Source: CAVUUN01 sp964421755 (GTDB taxonomy: Bacteria; Acidobacteriota; UBA6911; RPQK01). From it: a stretch of 64,000 bases of DNA. Position 1 is the stretch's first letter, and each line of letters begins with the position of its first letter. The translations under genes were made by a program, and so were the position numbers. A model generated the notes under the pieces. It did no database searches. It worked only from the letters and a program-made list of their open reading frames with translations, and was not told the DNA's origin. The stretch is from contig CAYQYP010000368.1 of assembly GCA_964421755.1 (NCBI GenBank), forward strand, positions 1 to 64,000. Direction: 5' to 3'. Of this stretch, positions 35,126-44,252 are shown one piece after another.

Positions 35126-35461
35126 CTAGTAACTTGCGATGGCTTTCTTTTCGTCTTCGTAGCTTTCGAAAACGGTCAGAAGCTTCGTGATGGCCAAGAG
35201 CTCCTGCACCTTGCGGGTGAGGCCAAGCAGTTTCAGGTGCCCGCCCTGGTTGGCCACCGTGGTGTAACAGCTGACCAACTCGCCAATGCCCGAGCTGTCG
35301 ACGTAACTCACATCGCTGAGATTGAGCAGGATGTTCTTGCGGCCCGATTGCAGCAGATCGCGCACTCGATTGCGGATCTCCGCACTCCCTTCGCCGATCG
35401 TTATTTTCCCGTGAACATCGAGGATGGTTACACCATTGGCGGTTCGAGTATCAATTCGCAT
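35126..35461 (-). CDS. Anti-sigma factor antagonist, STAS domain
   Basis: 111 residues forming one STAS domain (SpoIIAA/RsbV type). The phosphorylation site is in YVDSSGIGELV (Ser56 or Ser57). AAGGAGAG lies 5 bases before the ATG. Its start overlaps the end of the HATPase anti-sigma gene by 11 bases, so the two are coupled. The unphosphorylated form would bind the kinase partner and release a sigma factor, a general partner-switch inference. No sigma gene of that type is in the window. Confidence 0.92.
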   Translation of the reverse strand: MRIDTRTANGVTILDVHGKITIGEGSAEIRNRVRDLLQSGRKNILLNLSDVSYVDSSGIGELVSCYTTVANQGGHLKLLGLTRKVQELLAITKLLTVFESYEDEKKAIASY

Positions 35462-35939
35462 TTGCCTCTCCTTCTTGATCGCCTTTGACTTTGTGATTCA
35501 CTCGCTTCTCCATCCGCACTTCCATCCCGCCCTCGGGCAGGATCGTGTACCGAACATCGTCCATGAAAGTTCGGATATAGAAAATCCCTCTGCCACTCGG
35601 CCGGAGCAGATTCTTCGGATCCAAAGGGTCGGGCAGTTTGGACTCATCAAAACCCGCGCCCTCGTCCCTGACATAGATCACCAGACTTTCAGGGGCCAAG
35701 TTGAACCGAACCCAAACACGTTTGCCCTCATCCATCTTGTTGCCGTGAAGAATGGCATTCGTGACGGATTCTCGGACTGACATCCCGACCCAATACCGCG
35801 TGTCGTCGTCCAGTTCCAGCATTCGCGTGATGCTGTCCGACACGCCCTGTATCACATCGAGATAGCGCAGCTCGCTGGCTAGGGAAATCTCAATATCGCA
35901 TTTACGCACGGAACTGGTGCTCTGAATCCTATCTCCCAA
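35451..35939 (-). CDS. Anti-sigma regulatory factor, serine kinase (RsbW/SpoIIAB type)
   Basis: 162 residues with a GHKL ATPase fold. The N-box is ESVTNAILHGN, the G1 box is YVRDEGAGFD and the G2 segment is SGRGIFYIRTFMDDV. It should phosphorylate the adjacent STAS protein. The start is TTG at 35939, immediately after a strong promoter and without a ribosome binding site. Alternative downstream start: GTG within SSVRKCDIE. The last 15 residues (KVKGDQEGEANAN) are charged and non-conserved. Confidence 0.9.
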   Translation of the reverse strand: MGDRIQSTSSVRKCDIEISLASELRYLDVIQGVSDSITRMLELDDDTRYWVGMSVRESVTNAILHGNKMDEGKRVWVRFNLAPESLVIYVRDEGAGFDESKLPDPLDPKNLLRPSGRGIFYIRTFMDDVRYTILPEGGMEVRMEKRVNHKVKGDQEGEANAN

Positions 35940-35948
35940 GGGTCACAA

Positions 35949-35978
35949 ATCATAACCATCATACTCAATTCTTGTCAA
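35949..35978 (-). promoter_or_regulatory. Promoter of the partner-switch operon (TTGACA-18-TATGAT)
   Basis: On the minus strand TTGACA (35978-35973) and TATGAT (35954-35949) are separated by 18 bases. The TTG start codon at 35939 lies 9 bases after the -10. This is the best sigma-70-type promoter in the window and predicts a leader of zero to two bases. Confidence 0.6.
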
Positions 35979-36002
35979 TAATACTGCTCGCTGGTGCTTT
36001 TC

Positions 36003-36011
36003 TGCTAAGAT
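36003..36011 (+). promoter_or_regulatory. Extended -10 (TGCTAAGAT) of the tamB operon
   Basis: TG-C-TAAGAT matches an extended -10. A start near 36018 would give a leader of about 26 bases containing AGGGG, 8 bases before the tamB ATG. It diverges from the partner-switch promoter. Confidence 0.4.
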
Positions 36012-36043
36012 TTACCTATTGCAGCCATTTAGGGGTCTTCTGG

Positions 36044-39000
36044 ATGCGCCGTTGGTTCAAAATTGCGGCCGGCGTACTGCTCCTCGTTCTCGTCATCGCG
36101 GTACTGAGCATCCTCGTTTTCCTTGAGAGCCCGCGACTCGATAGACTCGCCCAAACAGAAATCGAGAAGTACCTCGAGAACCGCTTCTTCATGCGCGTTG
36201 AGATCGGCGAGGTCGATGTCCGCCCGCTCCGGACCGAATTCGAACTCCGAGGCTTTCGTATCTTCAGTCTCAGCGAGCCGGCACGCCCCGCGATATCGAT
36301 CGATCGGATTGTGCTTGATTTTCGTATCACCCGCCTGTTTCAGCCGGCTGCGTCCATGGACAGCCTGCTCCTCGTACGGCCCCGCATAGTTATCATCGAG
36401 GAAGCCAATACCCGGCTCAACTTTTCGAACATGTTCGCAGAGCGGCGCAAACGTGCACCGGGAAAACCATTCTCGATCACCCGACTCGCGATCAAACGCC
36501 TGTACATCCGGGACGGACTAATTCTCTTCCACGACCGGCCCATTCATGTCGAAACCAAGGACGGCGGGCTTGCCGGCGAGTGGCGATTCGACGAAACCGG
36601 ACAGAAAAAATACGTCGGCAACCTGCAACTCGAACACCTGACCGTCGCGGTCAACGAGTTCCGGCTGTCCGAAACCACCGGGCAGGTCGACTACGTACTG
36701 CTGGACGATCAGTTGGACCTTCCGCGAGTGGTTGTCCGCGGCCGCGAAGCCACAGCCCGCGTTTCCGGCCGGTTCTCGACCCTCCGGGGACGCACGTTTC
36801 GTTTTGACACCGATATCGACGCCAATGTTCCGCTGATTCGAAACCCCGATTTCGGACGGTTCATGAAGGAAGGCCAGTTCCGCATGCAGGGGGTCTTCCG
36901 TGGCGACCGCTCAGGCTTCTCGTGGTCCGGGACCGCCAACAGCGGCTTCATGGACTTCGCCGGCTTTCCCTTCTACCGGGTACAGTCGTCCGTCGTCCTG
37001 ACGCGAGACGGCGTTACGGTCAATCGGTTGCAGGCCAACCTGCACGGAGGAACGGTCAACGCCAACGGGGTCCTCCGCTGGGACAGAGACAAGCAGAGCC
37101 GCTTCGACGTCGATGGGAGCGGCATTCGGATCTATCCTCTGCTCACCCAGCTCGATGTCCCGCAGGTCAAAGCCCGCGGCCTCGGCCATTTCAGCGGGGT
37201 CTTCAGCTGGCCGGGCCTCGACGTTCGCGACTTGGTGGGCCAGGGCCGAGGGTTCTACAGGGGTGAGTTTGCAGGCCTTTCGGACACGGAGGCGCCGGGT
37301 GCCCAAGTCGTCACCGCAACGCAATCGACTGCGGCGGAGTCGACGACTGCCGAGACGGCCGTCGCTTTCTACGGAAACTCGCGGGTTACCCTCCGAAACG
37401 AGACGTTTCACTTCTCCGATGGGGTCATTTCGCTCCCGAAGAGCGAGGTCGGCTACAGCGGCGACGTAACCTTGGCAGGGCGATATAAGCTGGATTTCGA
37501 CGTGAAATCGTCGGAGGGCAACGAGCTGCTCTCCATCGCGCAGTCGATGGGTCTGGCGCCAGAGCCAACGCTTCGCGAGTACAAGGTCGACGTGCCAGGC
37601 GCGGTCGCAATACAGGCTCGGCTTTCAGGAGAAGGCAACCAGCCGGAAGTCAGCGGGCAGGTGGACGCTGCCCAGGTGCATATGTTCGACCGGCTGATGG
37701 GGAAGCTGCGCAGTGGCGTTCGTGTCAATCGTGCGGTTCTCGAACTCACCGACGCCCAGCTGACAGGACCGGATTACAGCGCCGCCGCTACGGGACAGCT
37801 CCGCCTGCAGGATACATCTGAGGTTTTGAACGCGGCCCAGATCCGGGTCGAGAATATCCCGATCGAGCGCTTCTTGCCGATTCTCCGTCCCGATCTCGAC
37901 TTGTCTGGGCGTGTTTTTGGTCAGGTCGCTTTCGAGGAAAAGAGCCGCGGTCAGTATGCAGGGGGAGGCGAAGTGAGAGTCAGCAGCGCCGCCGGCTACG
38001 AAGAAAAAGTGGAGGATGTCACCGCGGAGGTCAGTTTTGAGGGCCGCAACGTGGCGCTGCGGAACATCCGTGGTTCCTTTGCGGGCGGCCAGATTGCAGG
38101 CGAGCTCGCTCTGAACCTGCAAACCAAGGTCCTGGCAGGCGATCTGAGCGGCCGGAACCTTCAGATCCGACAAATCAGCGCCGTGCAGAAAAGGAAAGAG
38201 GTCTCCGGCCTGCTGAATTTCTCCATCAAAGGGTCCGGAACGCGCGAGAACCCGAGTTTTGATGTGAACGTCTCATCCCCGGCGGTCGCTATCACGAATC
38301 AGTACTCACTGGAGCGGGTAGAGCTGACCGCCCAGGTGCGGGGCGATCGAGCCGACTTCAAGCTGCAAAACTGGTTCAGGGGCAAGCCCTTCCATTTCCA
38401 GGGCGAGATGAGCTTGAAAAAGCCTTACCTGGTGGACGCAACCGTGCAGCTCGAACAGGTACCCGTCGAGCCGTATCTGGCCCTTCTCGGGCAGGATCTG
38501 CCCAAGCTGATCGGCACTATCGACGGGCATGCCCGCATCCAGGGGCCGCTGGAAGATCCCGGAAGCATGGTTGGTCAGGCGACGTTGGCAAGAGTCAGCG
38601 TGACCGTCGAAAAGTACTCGGTTGAAAACGCGCAACCGGTGAACCTTTCTTACACCGCCGGGCTGTTGCGGATTCCGCGCGTGACGTTCCGCGGACCTCA
38701 GACCGAGCTTCAAGTGGAAGGCTCGGTGAACGTACGGGAACCGAGGAATCTAAACTTGAAGATTGACGGCAACGTGAATCTGCTGCTGCTCAGCGGATTC
38801 ATGTCGGAGGGCTCTTCTTCGGGTCAAGTCCAGCTGAATACGATCGTGGCCGGGACACTGTCACATCCCCGGGTTGTCGGGACCGCCAGTCTGAGGGACG
38901 GCCTCCTGACCCACCCGAGCCTGCCAACGGGGATTTTCGACGCCGAAGGCTCCTTCAAGTTCACGGCCAACCAGGTGTCCATCGACGAATTCGCCGCTCG

Positions 39001-40039
39001 AACGGCCTATGGAAGAGTTCAGGCCGAGGGAGGGGTGTTTCTTGAGGGTTTTCGCCCCACCCGTTGGCAGGTGAACATTTCGGGTGAGGGTTTGCGCCTC
39101 GAGTACCCGACGGACGTCGACTCGGTCGTCGATCTCGACCTGGACGCGGTCAAGAGCCAGACGTCCCAGCTTTTGTCCGGCGTCGTCTTCATCCGTTCGG
39201 CCGAGTATACCCGTACAATTTCGATAGCCGAGCTGATCCTCGCATTCACCGGATCCGGACCGGAGGACGTCCAAGGCAACCGGGGCGGAGGCCAGACACT
39301 CCTCAACATCGACGTCGAGGCGTACCAGAGCATCCGGATCACGAACAATCTGGCCGACGTAACGGCCAGCGGGGACTTCACCCTGCGCGGCACGCTCGAT
39401 GACCCTGTAATCCTGGGGACGATCACCGTCGACGAGGGAGTGCTTCACTTGGAAAATAATGATTATGAAGTCACTCGGGGCACGGTCACGTTCAACAACC
39501 CGCGTCGGACTCGGCCGGTGTTTGCCTTCGAAGCGGAGACCGACATCCAGGACTACACGATCTCCGTTGGGCTCCGTGGCCCCCTTGAACAGCTGAAAAT
39601 GTCCTTCCGCTCCGACCCGCCTCTTCCAACGGCTTCGATTGTCACCTTGATCGCGGTGGGCCAGACTCAACAGGAGCTCGGGATAGCCCCAACCAGCCAG
39701 AGCCAGGTCGGGGACCTGGCGGTCCAGGGAGCGGTGACGTTGCTGAGCAAGAGCCTCGGGGAACAGGTGGAGGCTCGGGCGAGCAGGTTGTTCGGGTTCG
39801 ACCGGCTGTCAATCGACCCCTTTCTTTCACAGACTGGACGTGACCCGTCCGCTCGTATTACCCTCGGCAAACAGCTGCACAAGGGATTGACGGTCACATA
39901 CAGCACCGACTTGGGAAACCCCCAACTGGGACAAATCGTGACCCTTGAATACAAGTTGACCGACTGGTTAACCGCGATTGGCACTCGTGAACAGGATGGA
40001 TCACTAGCTGTTGACTTCAAATTCAGAAAGCGATTTTGA
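36044..40039 (+). CDS. tamB: TamB/AsmA-like inner-membrane translocation and lipid-transport protein
   Basis: 1331 residues. One N-terminal anchor helix (IAAGVLLLVLVIAVLSILVFL) precedes a very long beta-rich periplasmic region of repeated strands, typical of TamB/AsmA bridge proteins. The C-terminal DUF490/TamB domain ends about residues 1050-1331 (LRGTLDDPVILGTITVDEGVLHLENNDYEVTRGTVTFNNP). It spans the periplasm and links to a BamA/TamA partner, encoded directly downstream with a 4-base overlap. The ATG at 36044 has AGGGG upstream; an earlier in-frame ATG at 35972 is rejected because it precedes the promoter. Confidence 0.92.
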   Translation: MRRWFKIAAGVLLLVLVIAVLSILVFLESPRLDRLAQTEIEKYLENRFFMRVEIGEVDVRPLRTEFELRGFRIFSLSEPARPAISIDRIVLDFRITRLFQPAASMDSLLLVRPRIVIIEEANTRLNFSNMFAERRKRAPGKPFSITRLAIKRLYIRDGLILFHDRPIHVETKDGGLAGEWRFDETGQKKYVGNLQLEHLTVAVNEFRLSETTGQVDYVLLDDQLDLPRVVVRGREATARVSGRFSTLRGRTFRFDTDIDANVPLIRNPDFGRFMKEGQFRMQGVFRGDRSGFSWSGTANSGFMDFAGFPFYRVQSSVVLTRDGVTVNRLQANLHGGTVNANGVLRWDRDKQSRFDVDGSGIRIYPLLTQLDVPQVKARGLGHFSGVFSWPGLDVRDLVGQGRGFYRGEFAGLSDTEAPGAQVVTATQSTAAESTTAETAVAFYGNSRVTLRNETFHFSDGVISLPKSEVGYSGDVTLAGRYKLDFDVKSSEGNELLSIAQSMGLAPEPTLREYKVDVPGAVAIQARLSGEGNQPEVSGQVDAAQVHMFDRLMGKLRSGVRVNRAVLELTDAQLTGPDYSAAATGQLRLQDTSEVLNAAQIRVENIPIERFLPILRPDLDLSGRVFGQVAFEEKSRGQYAGGGEVRVSSAAGYEEKVEDVTAEVSFEGRNVALRNIRGSFAGGQIAGELALNLQTKVLAGDLSGRNLQIRQISAVQKRKEVSGLLNFSIKGSGTRENPSFDVNVSSPAVAITNQYSLERVELTAQVRGDRADFKLQNWFRGKPFHFQGEMSLKKPYLVDATVQLEQVPVEPYLALLGQDLPKLIGTIDGHARIQGPLEDPGSMVGQATLARVSVTVEKYSVENAQPVNLSYTAGLLRIPRVTFRGPQTELQVEGSVNVREPRNLNLKIDGNVNLLLLSGFMSEGSSSGQVQLNTIVAGTLSHPRVVGTASLRDGLLTHPSLPTGIFDAEGSFKFTANQVSIDEFAARTAYGRVQAEGGVFLEGFRPTRWQVNISGEGLRLEYPTDVDSVVDLDLDAVKSQTSQLLSGVVFIRSAEYTRTISIAELILAFTGSGPEDVQGNRGGGQTLLNIDVEAYQSIRITNNLADVTASGDFTLRGTLDDPVILGTITVDEGVLHLENNDYEVTRGTVTFNNPRRTRPVFAFEAETDIQDYTISVGLRGPLEQLKMSFRSDPPLPTASIVTLIAVGQTQQELGIAPTSQSQVGDLAVQGAVTLLSKSLGEQVEARASRLFGFDRLSIDPFLSQTGRDPSARITLGKQLHKGLTVTYSTDLGNPQLGQIVTLEYKLTDWLTAIGTREQDGSLAVDFKFRKRF

Positions 40040-42960
40040 TTAACAGCGGACGTTGTTCAAGGCAGGCGATTTGGAAAACCAGAGAACCAAGCGCCCGCTC
40101 GCACCTCTGGCTCTGTTCGGTTGTGTGCCTGGTCCTTTGTCTGGCGCCAGCCTCGACCCACGCCCAAGACCCGCCGGAGGGCAAGATCGTCACCCAGGTC
40201 GAGATCAAATCCGATGGACCGCTGAGCCGCATTTCGCTCGACGACGTTTCCAAACTGATCGAGCTGCGCCACGGCGAGCCTTACTCCCAGGCTCAGGCCA
40301 AAAACACCATCCAGCGCCTTTACTCGACTGCGCTCTTTCACGACATTCATCTGGAATGGCAACCGGAGGCGGGCAACACCATCCACGTCACCGTCATCTT
40401 GATCCGTCGGTACTTCATCAAGGAGGTGACTTTCGACGGCGATCTCGGTGTCGATGAACAGATCCTGAGACGAGAGCTGGGTTTTCGCGCCGGAGAGCCG
40501 TACTCCGCCGAACGCATGGAGGAAACAACCGCTCAGCTTGTCCAAACTTATCAGCGGTACGGCTACTACCGGGTGAAAATTCAGCCTGAATTCGAAATCC
40601 GGGAAGAAGCCGGATTCCTGCATGTGACCTTCAAGGTCGAATCAGGGGAGCGGGCCAAGGTCTCCGGCCTGGACTTTGACACCGAGGGCAATCTGGATAT
40701 CAGCCAGATTCAGCGCCTCATCAAGACCAGACCGGGGGGATTCTATTCCGAGGAACAGATGGATCAGGACATTCTCGCAATCGAACGGCACCTGGCCTAC
40801 CAGGGCTTCCTCGACCCGGATATCTATGTGCGAGGTGGAGCAGTCTACGAGCCGACGGCAAATACGGTTTCCGTAACCCTCAGAATCGTCCCGCGAACGC
40901 AAACACGCCTCGTGTTTGAGGGCCTCGACCCGCAAAGCAAAGAGGTCCGGAATCTCCCGCTTTTTACTGAGCCCGGTGCTGGAGAGGCGTTTCTGGAGGA
41001 CAGTGCACAGATCTTGGAGGACAGTTTCCACTCGGACGGCTATTTCCTCGCGGAAGTGACTCACGAGCTGACCGGTCCGGAGGACCAGCGAGTGCTCACC
41101 ATCCGCGGTGAAAAGGGCCGCAAATGGGAGTTGGAGGCGCCGCGGTTTGAAGGGAATGCCACCATACCTTCCGAGAGGCTGGTTCAGATTCTCGGGATCC
41201 GTCCGACTGGCGTTTTCAGACGGGGCCGATTGACCGACGAGATGGTCCAGAGGGACAGGGAGAGAATTCAGTCGTTCTACGAGCAACGGGGATTCATGGA
41301 GGTTCGGGTCGATTCCGAGACCCGGCCGGACTTCCCAAGCCGGGGTGAGTTGACAGTTGTCTTCAAGATCCAGGAAGGCCCTCAGTTTTTCGTCGATAGC
41401 GTGGAGATTACCGGGAACCAGCGGGTTGGGCGGGATGTGCTGCTGAGGCAAGTCGGCTCCCGGGCGGGCCAACCATTTTCGCCCTACCAGGTTGCCCAGG
41501 ATCGCTCCAATCTGGTTGCAACATATGAAGGCCTGGGATACCGCGATACGGATCTCCGGCATGATATTTCCTATCCCCGCGCGAAGAACCACGTGGCGAT
41601 CCGATACACTATAAAGGAAGGGCCCCAGTCGTTTGTCGAGCAGGTGATCGTGTCCGGGCTTCTCGACACACGAAAGTCTTCGATCCTGCGCGAGGTACAG
41701 ATCGCACCCGGAGATCCTCTGTCCTTCGATCGGATTCTGCAGACGGAAAGCAACCTTCAAGACCTGGCGGTTTTCAACCGGGTGGATGTGCGTGAGGCCC
41801 CATCGTTTTCGGATCCGAATCGAAAGAGCGTCATCATCAACCTGGAAGAAGCCCGGCGGTTCAACCTCCTCTACGGTCTCGGTTACAGTTCCTACGGGGG
41901 CTTCCGGGGGACGTTCGGGGTCAGTGACTCGAATTTCCTCGGCCGGGTCAGGACGCTCTCTCTGGCTTTGCGAGGAGGCAGGCAGCGACAGAGGGGCACG
42001 CTTTCATACACGCTGGGCCGGGTGCTTGGCTGGAAGCTCCCCACCGTAGTCTCGCTGCTGGCCGACAACGAAAAGTCGGTTCGAGAGGAGATTGAGCAGG
42101 GCCGACGGGTCATCGAGGGACGCCCCTTCGACGCCTTCAGAATACAGGCAGCCGCTCAGGCGGAACGGGCACTGTCCGCAAGGGAGTCTATCTTTTTTCG
42201 CCTCAATTTCCAGAACGTGCGGATTACCGTCCCCCCCGAGCTCGCCTCCTCCGTGAAGTTTTTTCGAGAGGAAGAACGGCTTCGCCTGTCCAGCATGTCC
42301 GCGTCGTACCTGAACGACTCGCGAGACGACGCTGTCAATCCGCGAACTGGATTCCTGCTGAGCGGCGAGGCTCTCCTTTCGACGAAACTGCTGGGCTCGG
42401 AACGGCAGTTCTTCCGGATTCTTACCCAGGGCCAATACTACCGGGAAGTCAGTCAAGGCGTGGTCTTAGTCGGCTCCCTGCGCCTCGGGACCGTTTTCCC
42501 GTTTGCCGCAGACCCGCAGCTCGAGAACGCCGTTCCCATATCCGAACGTTTCTTTGCGGGAGGCGCCACAACCTTGCGCGGGTTGCCCCAAGACCTGGCA
42601 GGTCCACTGCTTCGTGATCCGGAAACCGGGGAAATCATTCTCGTGGATGAAAACGGGGTCCCTGACCCCGACGGCCGGCCGGTTCCGCTCGGCGGAAATG
42701 CGCTGTTCATTTGCAACCTGGAGCTCAGGTTCCCGCTGTTCTGGCTCCTATCCGGAGCTCTGTTCTACGACACCGGCAACGTCTTCCGAAGCATCACCGA
42801 TTTCTCCCAGGCGGGGTTCAGCAACGCAATTGGCTTCGGGTTGCGCGCCAACACTCCGGTTGGCCCGGTGCGCTTCGACGTCGGATACAACCCGAGTCCG
42901 CCGGCTCAGGTCGGCTTTCGCGAGTGGAACTTCCACCTGACGCTGGGACACCCATTCTAG
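40036..42960 (+). CDS. BamA/TamA family outer-membrane assembly protein
   Basis: 974 residues from a TTG overlapping the tamB stop. A signal peptide lies at about 20-44 (WLCSVVCLVLCLAPASTHAQ). Several POTRA domains follow (about 50-620; VTQVEIKSDG, IKEVTFDGD, VDSVEITGNQRVG, VEQVIVSG), then a 16-strand barrel with YGLGYSSYGGFRG and RFFAGGATTLRG. It ends GHPF, with the C-terminal Phe of BAM substrates. Coupled to tamB, so a TamA role is likely; a BamA role is also possible. No upstream ATG is available in frame. Confidence 0.9.
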   Translation: MINSGRCSRQAIWKTREPSARSHLWLCSVVCLVLCLAPASTHAQDPPEGKIVTQVEIKSDGPLSRISLDDVSKLIELRHGEPYSQAQAKNTIQRLYSTALFHDIHLEWQPEAGNTIHVTVILIRRYFIKEVTFDGDLGVDEQILRRELGFRAGEPYSAERMEETTAQLVQTYQRYGYYRVKIQPEFEIREEAGFLHVTFKVESGERAKVSGLDFDTEGNLDISQIQRLIKTRPGGFYSEEQMDQDILAIERHLAYQGFLDPDIYVRGGAVYEPTANTVSVTLRIVPRTQTRLVFEGLDPQSKEVRNLPLFTEPGAGEAFLEDSAQILEDSFHSDGYFLAEVTHELTGPEDQRVLTIRGEKGRKWELEAPRFEGNATIPSERLVQILGIRPTGVFRRGRLTDEMVQRDRERIQSFYEQRGFMEVRVDSETRPDFPSRGELTVVFKIQEGPQFFVDSVEITGNQRVGRDVLLRQVGSRAGQPFSPYQVAQDRSNLVATYEGLGYRDTDLRHDISYPRAKNHVAIRYTIKEGPQSFVEQVIVSGLLDTRKSSILREVQIAPGDPLSFDRILQTESNLQDLAVFNRVDVREAPSFSDPNRKSVIINLEEARRFNLLYGLGYSSYGGFRGTFGVSDSNFLGRVRTLSLALRGGRQRQRGTLSYTLGRVLGWKLPTVVSLLADNEKSVREEIEQGRRVIEGRPFDAFRIQAAAQAERALSARESIFFRLNFQNVRITVPPELASSVKFFREEERLRLSSMSASYLNDSRDDAVNPRTGFLLSGEALLSTKLLGSERQFFRILTQGQYYREVSQGVVLVGSLRLGTVFPFAADPQLENAVPISERFFAGGATTLRGLPQDLAGPLLRDPETGEIILVDENGVPDPDGRPVPLGGNALFICNLELRFPLFWLLSGALFYDTGNVFRSITDFSQAGFSNAIGFGLRANTPVGPVRFDVGYNPSPPAQVGFREWNFHLTLGHPF

Positions 42961-42974
42961 CGGCGATAAACAGT

Positions 42975-43775
42975 ATGACTTCGACTAATTGGACATTCTG
43001 GACAAGGTGGACAGCGTGGACGGATACCTGCCGACCCTTGCTGTCTTTGGTCCACTATGTCCACCTCGCTGTTTTTCTGGCCCTGCTCACGAGCGTGCTA
43101 CCAGCCCAGACGAACACCCTCGATCAAGTGGCCGCGTCAGTTGATGACGAGGTGATCACGCTGTCCGATCTCCGCTGGATTGCCCAGTATCGAAACCTGA
43201 AGGTCCCGGAGGACGAAGCCGGGAAACAGAAGTTCTACTCGACACTTCTCGATCAGCTCATCGAGCAGAAGATCATCGCTATGGAAGCGTCCCAGACCCC
43301 GATCATCGAGGTGACCGAGGAAAAGGTCGAAAACCAGATAAAGGCCTACCAGTCACAATTCCCGGATCTGGAGGCATTTCGTTCCAAACTGCGGCAGATG
43401 GAGATATCCGAACCTGAATTCCGGCAGATGATCCGCCGGCAGTTGTCGGTTAACGAGTTCGTGGAAATCCGATTCAAGCCTTTCATCATCGTCCTCCCGA
43501 CTGAAATCGAGGAATACTACCGTCAGACTTTACTTCCCCAGATGCAGGGCTCCAACCAGCCTGTCCCGCCCCTTGAGACCGTTGAAGAATCAATCCGCCA
43601 GATACTCACCGAGGGAAAAACTAACCAGGAGCTGGATCGCTGGCTGCGCTCGGCCCGAAGGAAGAGCCGTATCATCAACTTGCTGTTTCGGGAAAACCCC
43701 TACGCACCGAATCTGCCGGAAGGACTTGGCAAGGGGCGGGAGCTTCGAACCATTACCGGGGACCCGGAACGTTAG
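42975..43775 (+). CDS. SurA-like periplasmic chaperone lacking the PPIase domain
   Basis: 266 residues. From about residue 48 it matches the SurA N-terminal chaperone domain (NTLDQVAASVDDEVITLSDLRWIAQYRNL, then LIEQKIIAMEA). No parvulin domain is present. The ATG at 42975 makes an odd Trp-rich N-terminus (NWTFWTRWTAWTD) encoded by GTGGACA-type repeats before the signal helix (HLAVFLALLTSVLPAQ). Two TTG codons just before the helix are alternative starts. It follows the BamA-family gene by 14 bases, so outer-membrane biogenesis is the likely role. Confidence 0.8.
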   Translation: MTSTNWTFWTRWTAWTDTCRPLLSLVHYVHLAVFLALLTSVLPAQTNTLDQVAASVDDEVITLSDLRWIAQYRNLKVPEDEAGKQKFYSTLLDQLIEQKIIAMEASQTPIIEVTEEKVENQIKAYQSQFPDLEAFRSKLRQMEISEPEFRQMIRRQLSVNEFVEIRFKPFIIVLPTEIEEYYRQTLLPQMQGSNQPVPPLETVEESIRQILTEGKTNQELDRWLRSARRKSRIINLLFRENPYAPNLPEGLGKGRELRTITGDPER

Positions 43776-43786
43776 GAAGAAGGAAC

Positions 43787-44236
43787 TCAGTACTCTTTAC
43801 GGGAATCCAGAAGCACGGTGACGGGCCCGTCATTCACCAGCGCGACTTTCATCATTGCCTGGAAGACCCCGCATTCCACAGGAACACCGTCCCCTCGAAT
43901 TGCGCATGCAAGCTCCTCGTAGAGCTGCTGCGCTTCGGCTGGAGGCGCAGCCCTGGTGAAATCCGGACGATTGCCATGCCGGGTATTTCCGAGCAAGGTG
44001 AACTGCGAAACCAGGAGAACAGCGCCGCGGATATCCACAATGGAACGGTTCATCCGGCCTGCGTCATCCTCGAATACCCGGAGGTGAACGATTTTCCGCC
44101 GCATGTACGCAAGATCAGGCGCTCCATCTCCTTCTTCGACGCCCAGAAGCACGAGCAAGCCGTTTTGAATCCGGCCAACCACCCGACCTTGAACCGACAC
44201 CGACGCCGTTTCAACCCGCTGAATGACTGCTCGCAT
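43787..44236 (-). CDS. dtd: D-aminoacyl-tRNA deacylase
   Basis: 149 residues, full length. MRAVIQRVETASVSV is the standard N-terminus; LLVSQFTLLGNT is the active-site SQFTL motif and LVNDGPVTVLLDS the NxGPxT-type motif, with Asp-Gly in place of the more usual variants. It hydrolyses D-amino acids and glycine mischarged on tRNA. It converges on the SurA-like gene (11-base gap) and is followed on the far side by a small unknown on the same strand. Confidence 0.95.
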   Translation of the reverse strand: MRAVIQRVETASVSVQGRVVGRIQNGLLVLLGVEEGDGAPDLAYMRRKIVHLRVFEDDAGRMNRSIVDIRGAVLLVSQFTLLGNTRHGNRPDFTRAAPPAEAQQLYEELACAIRGDGVPVECGVFQAMMKVALVNDGPVTVLLDSRKEY

Positions 44237-44252
44237 GCGCTATGACCTGGAC

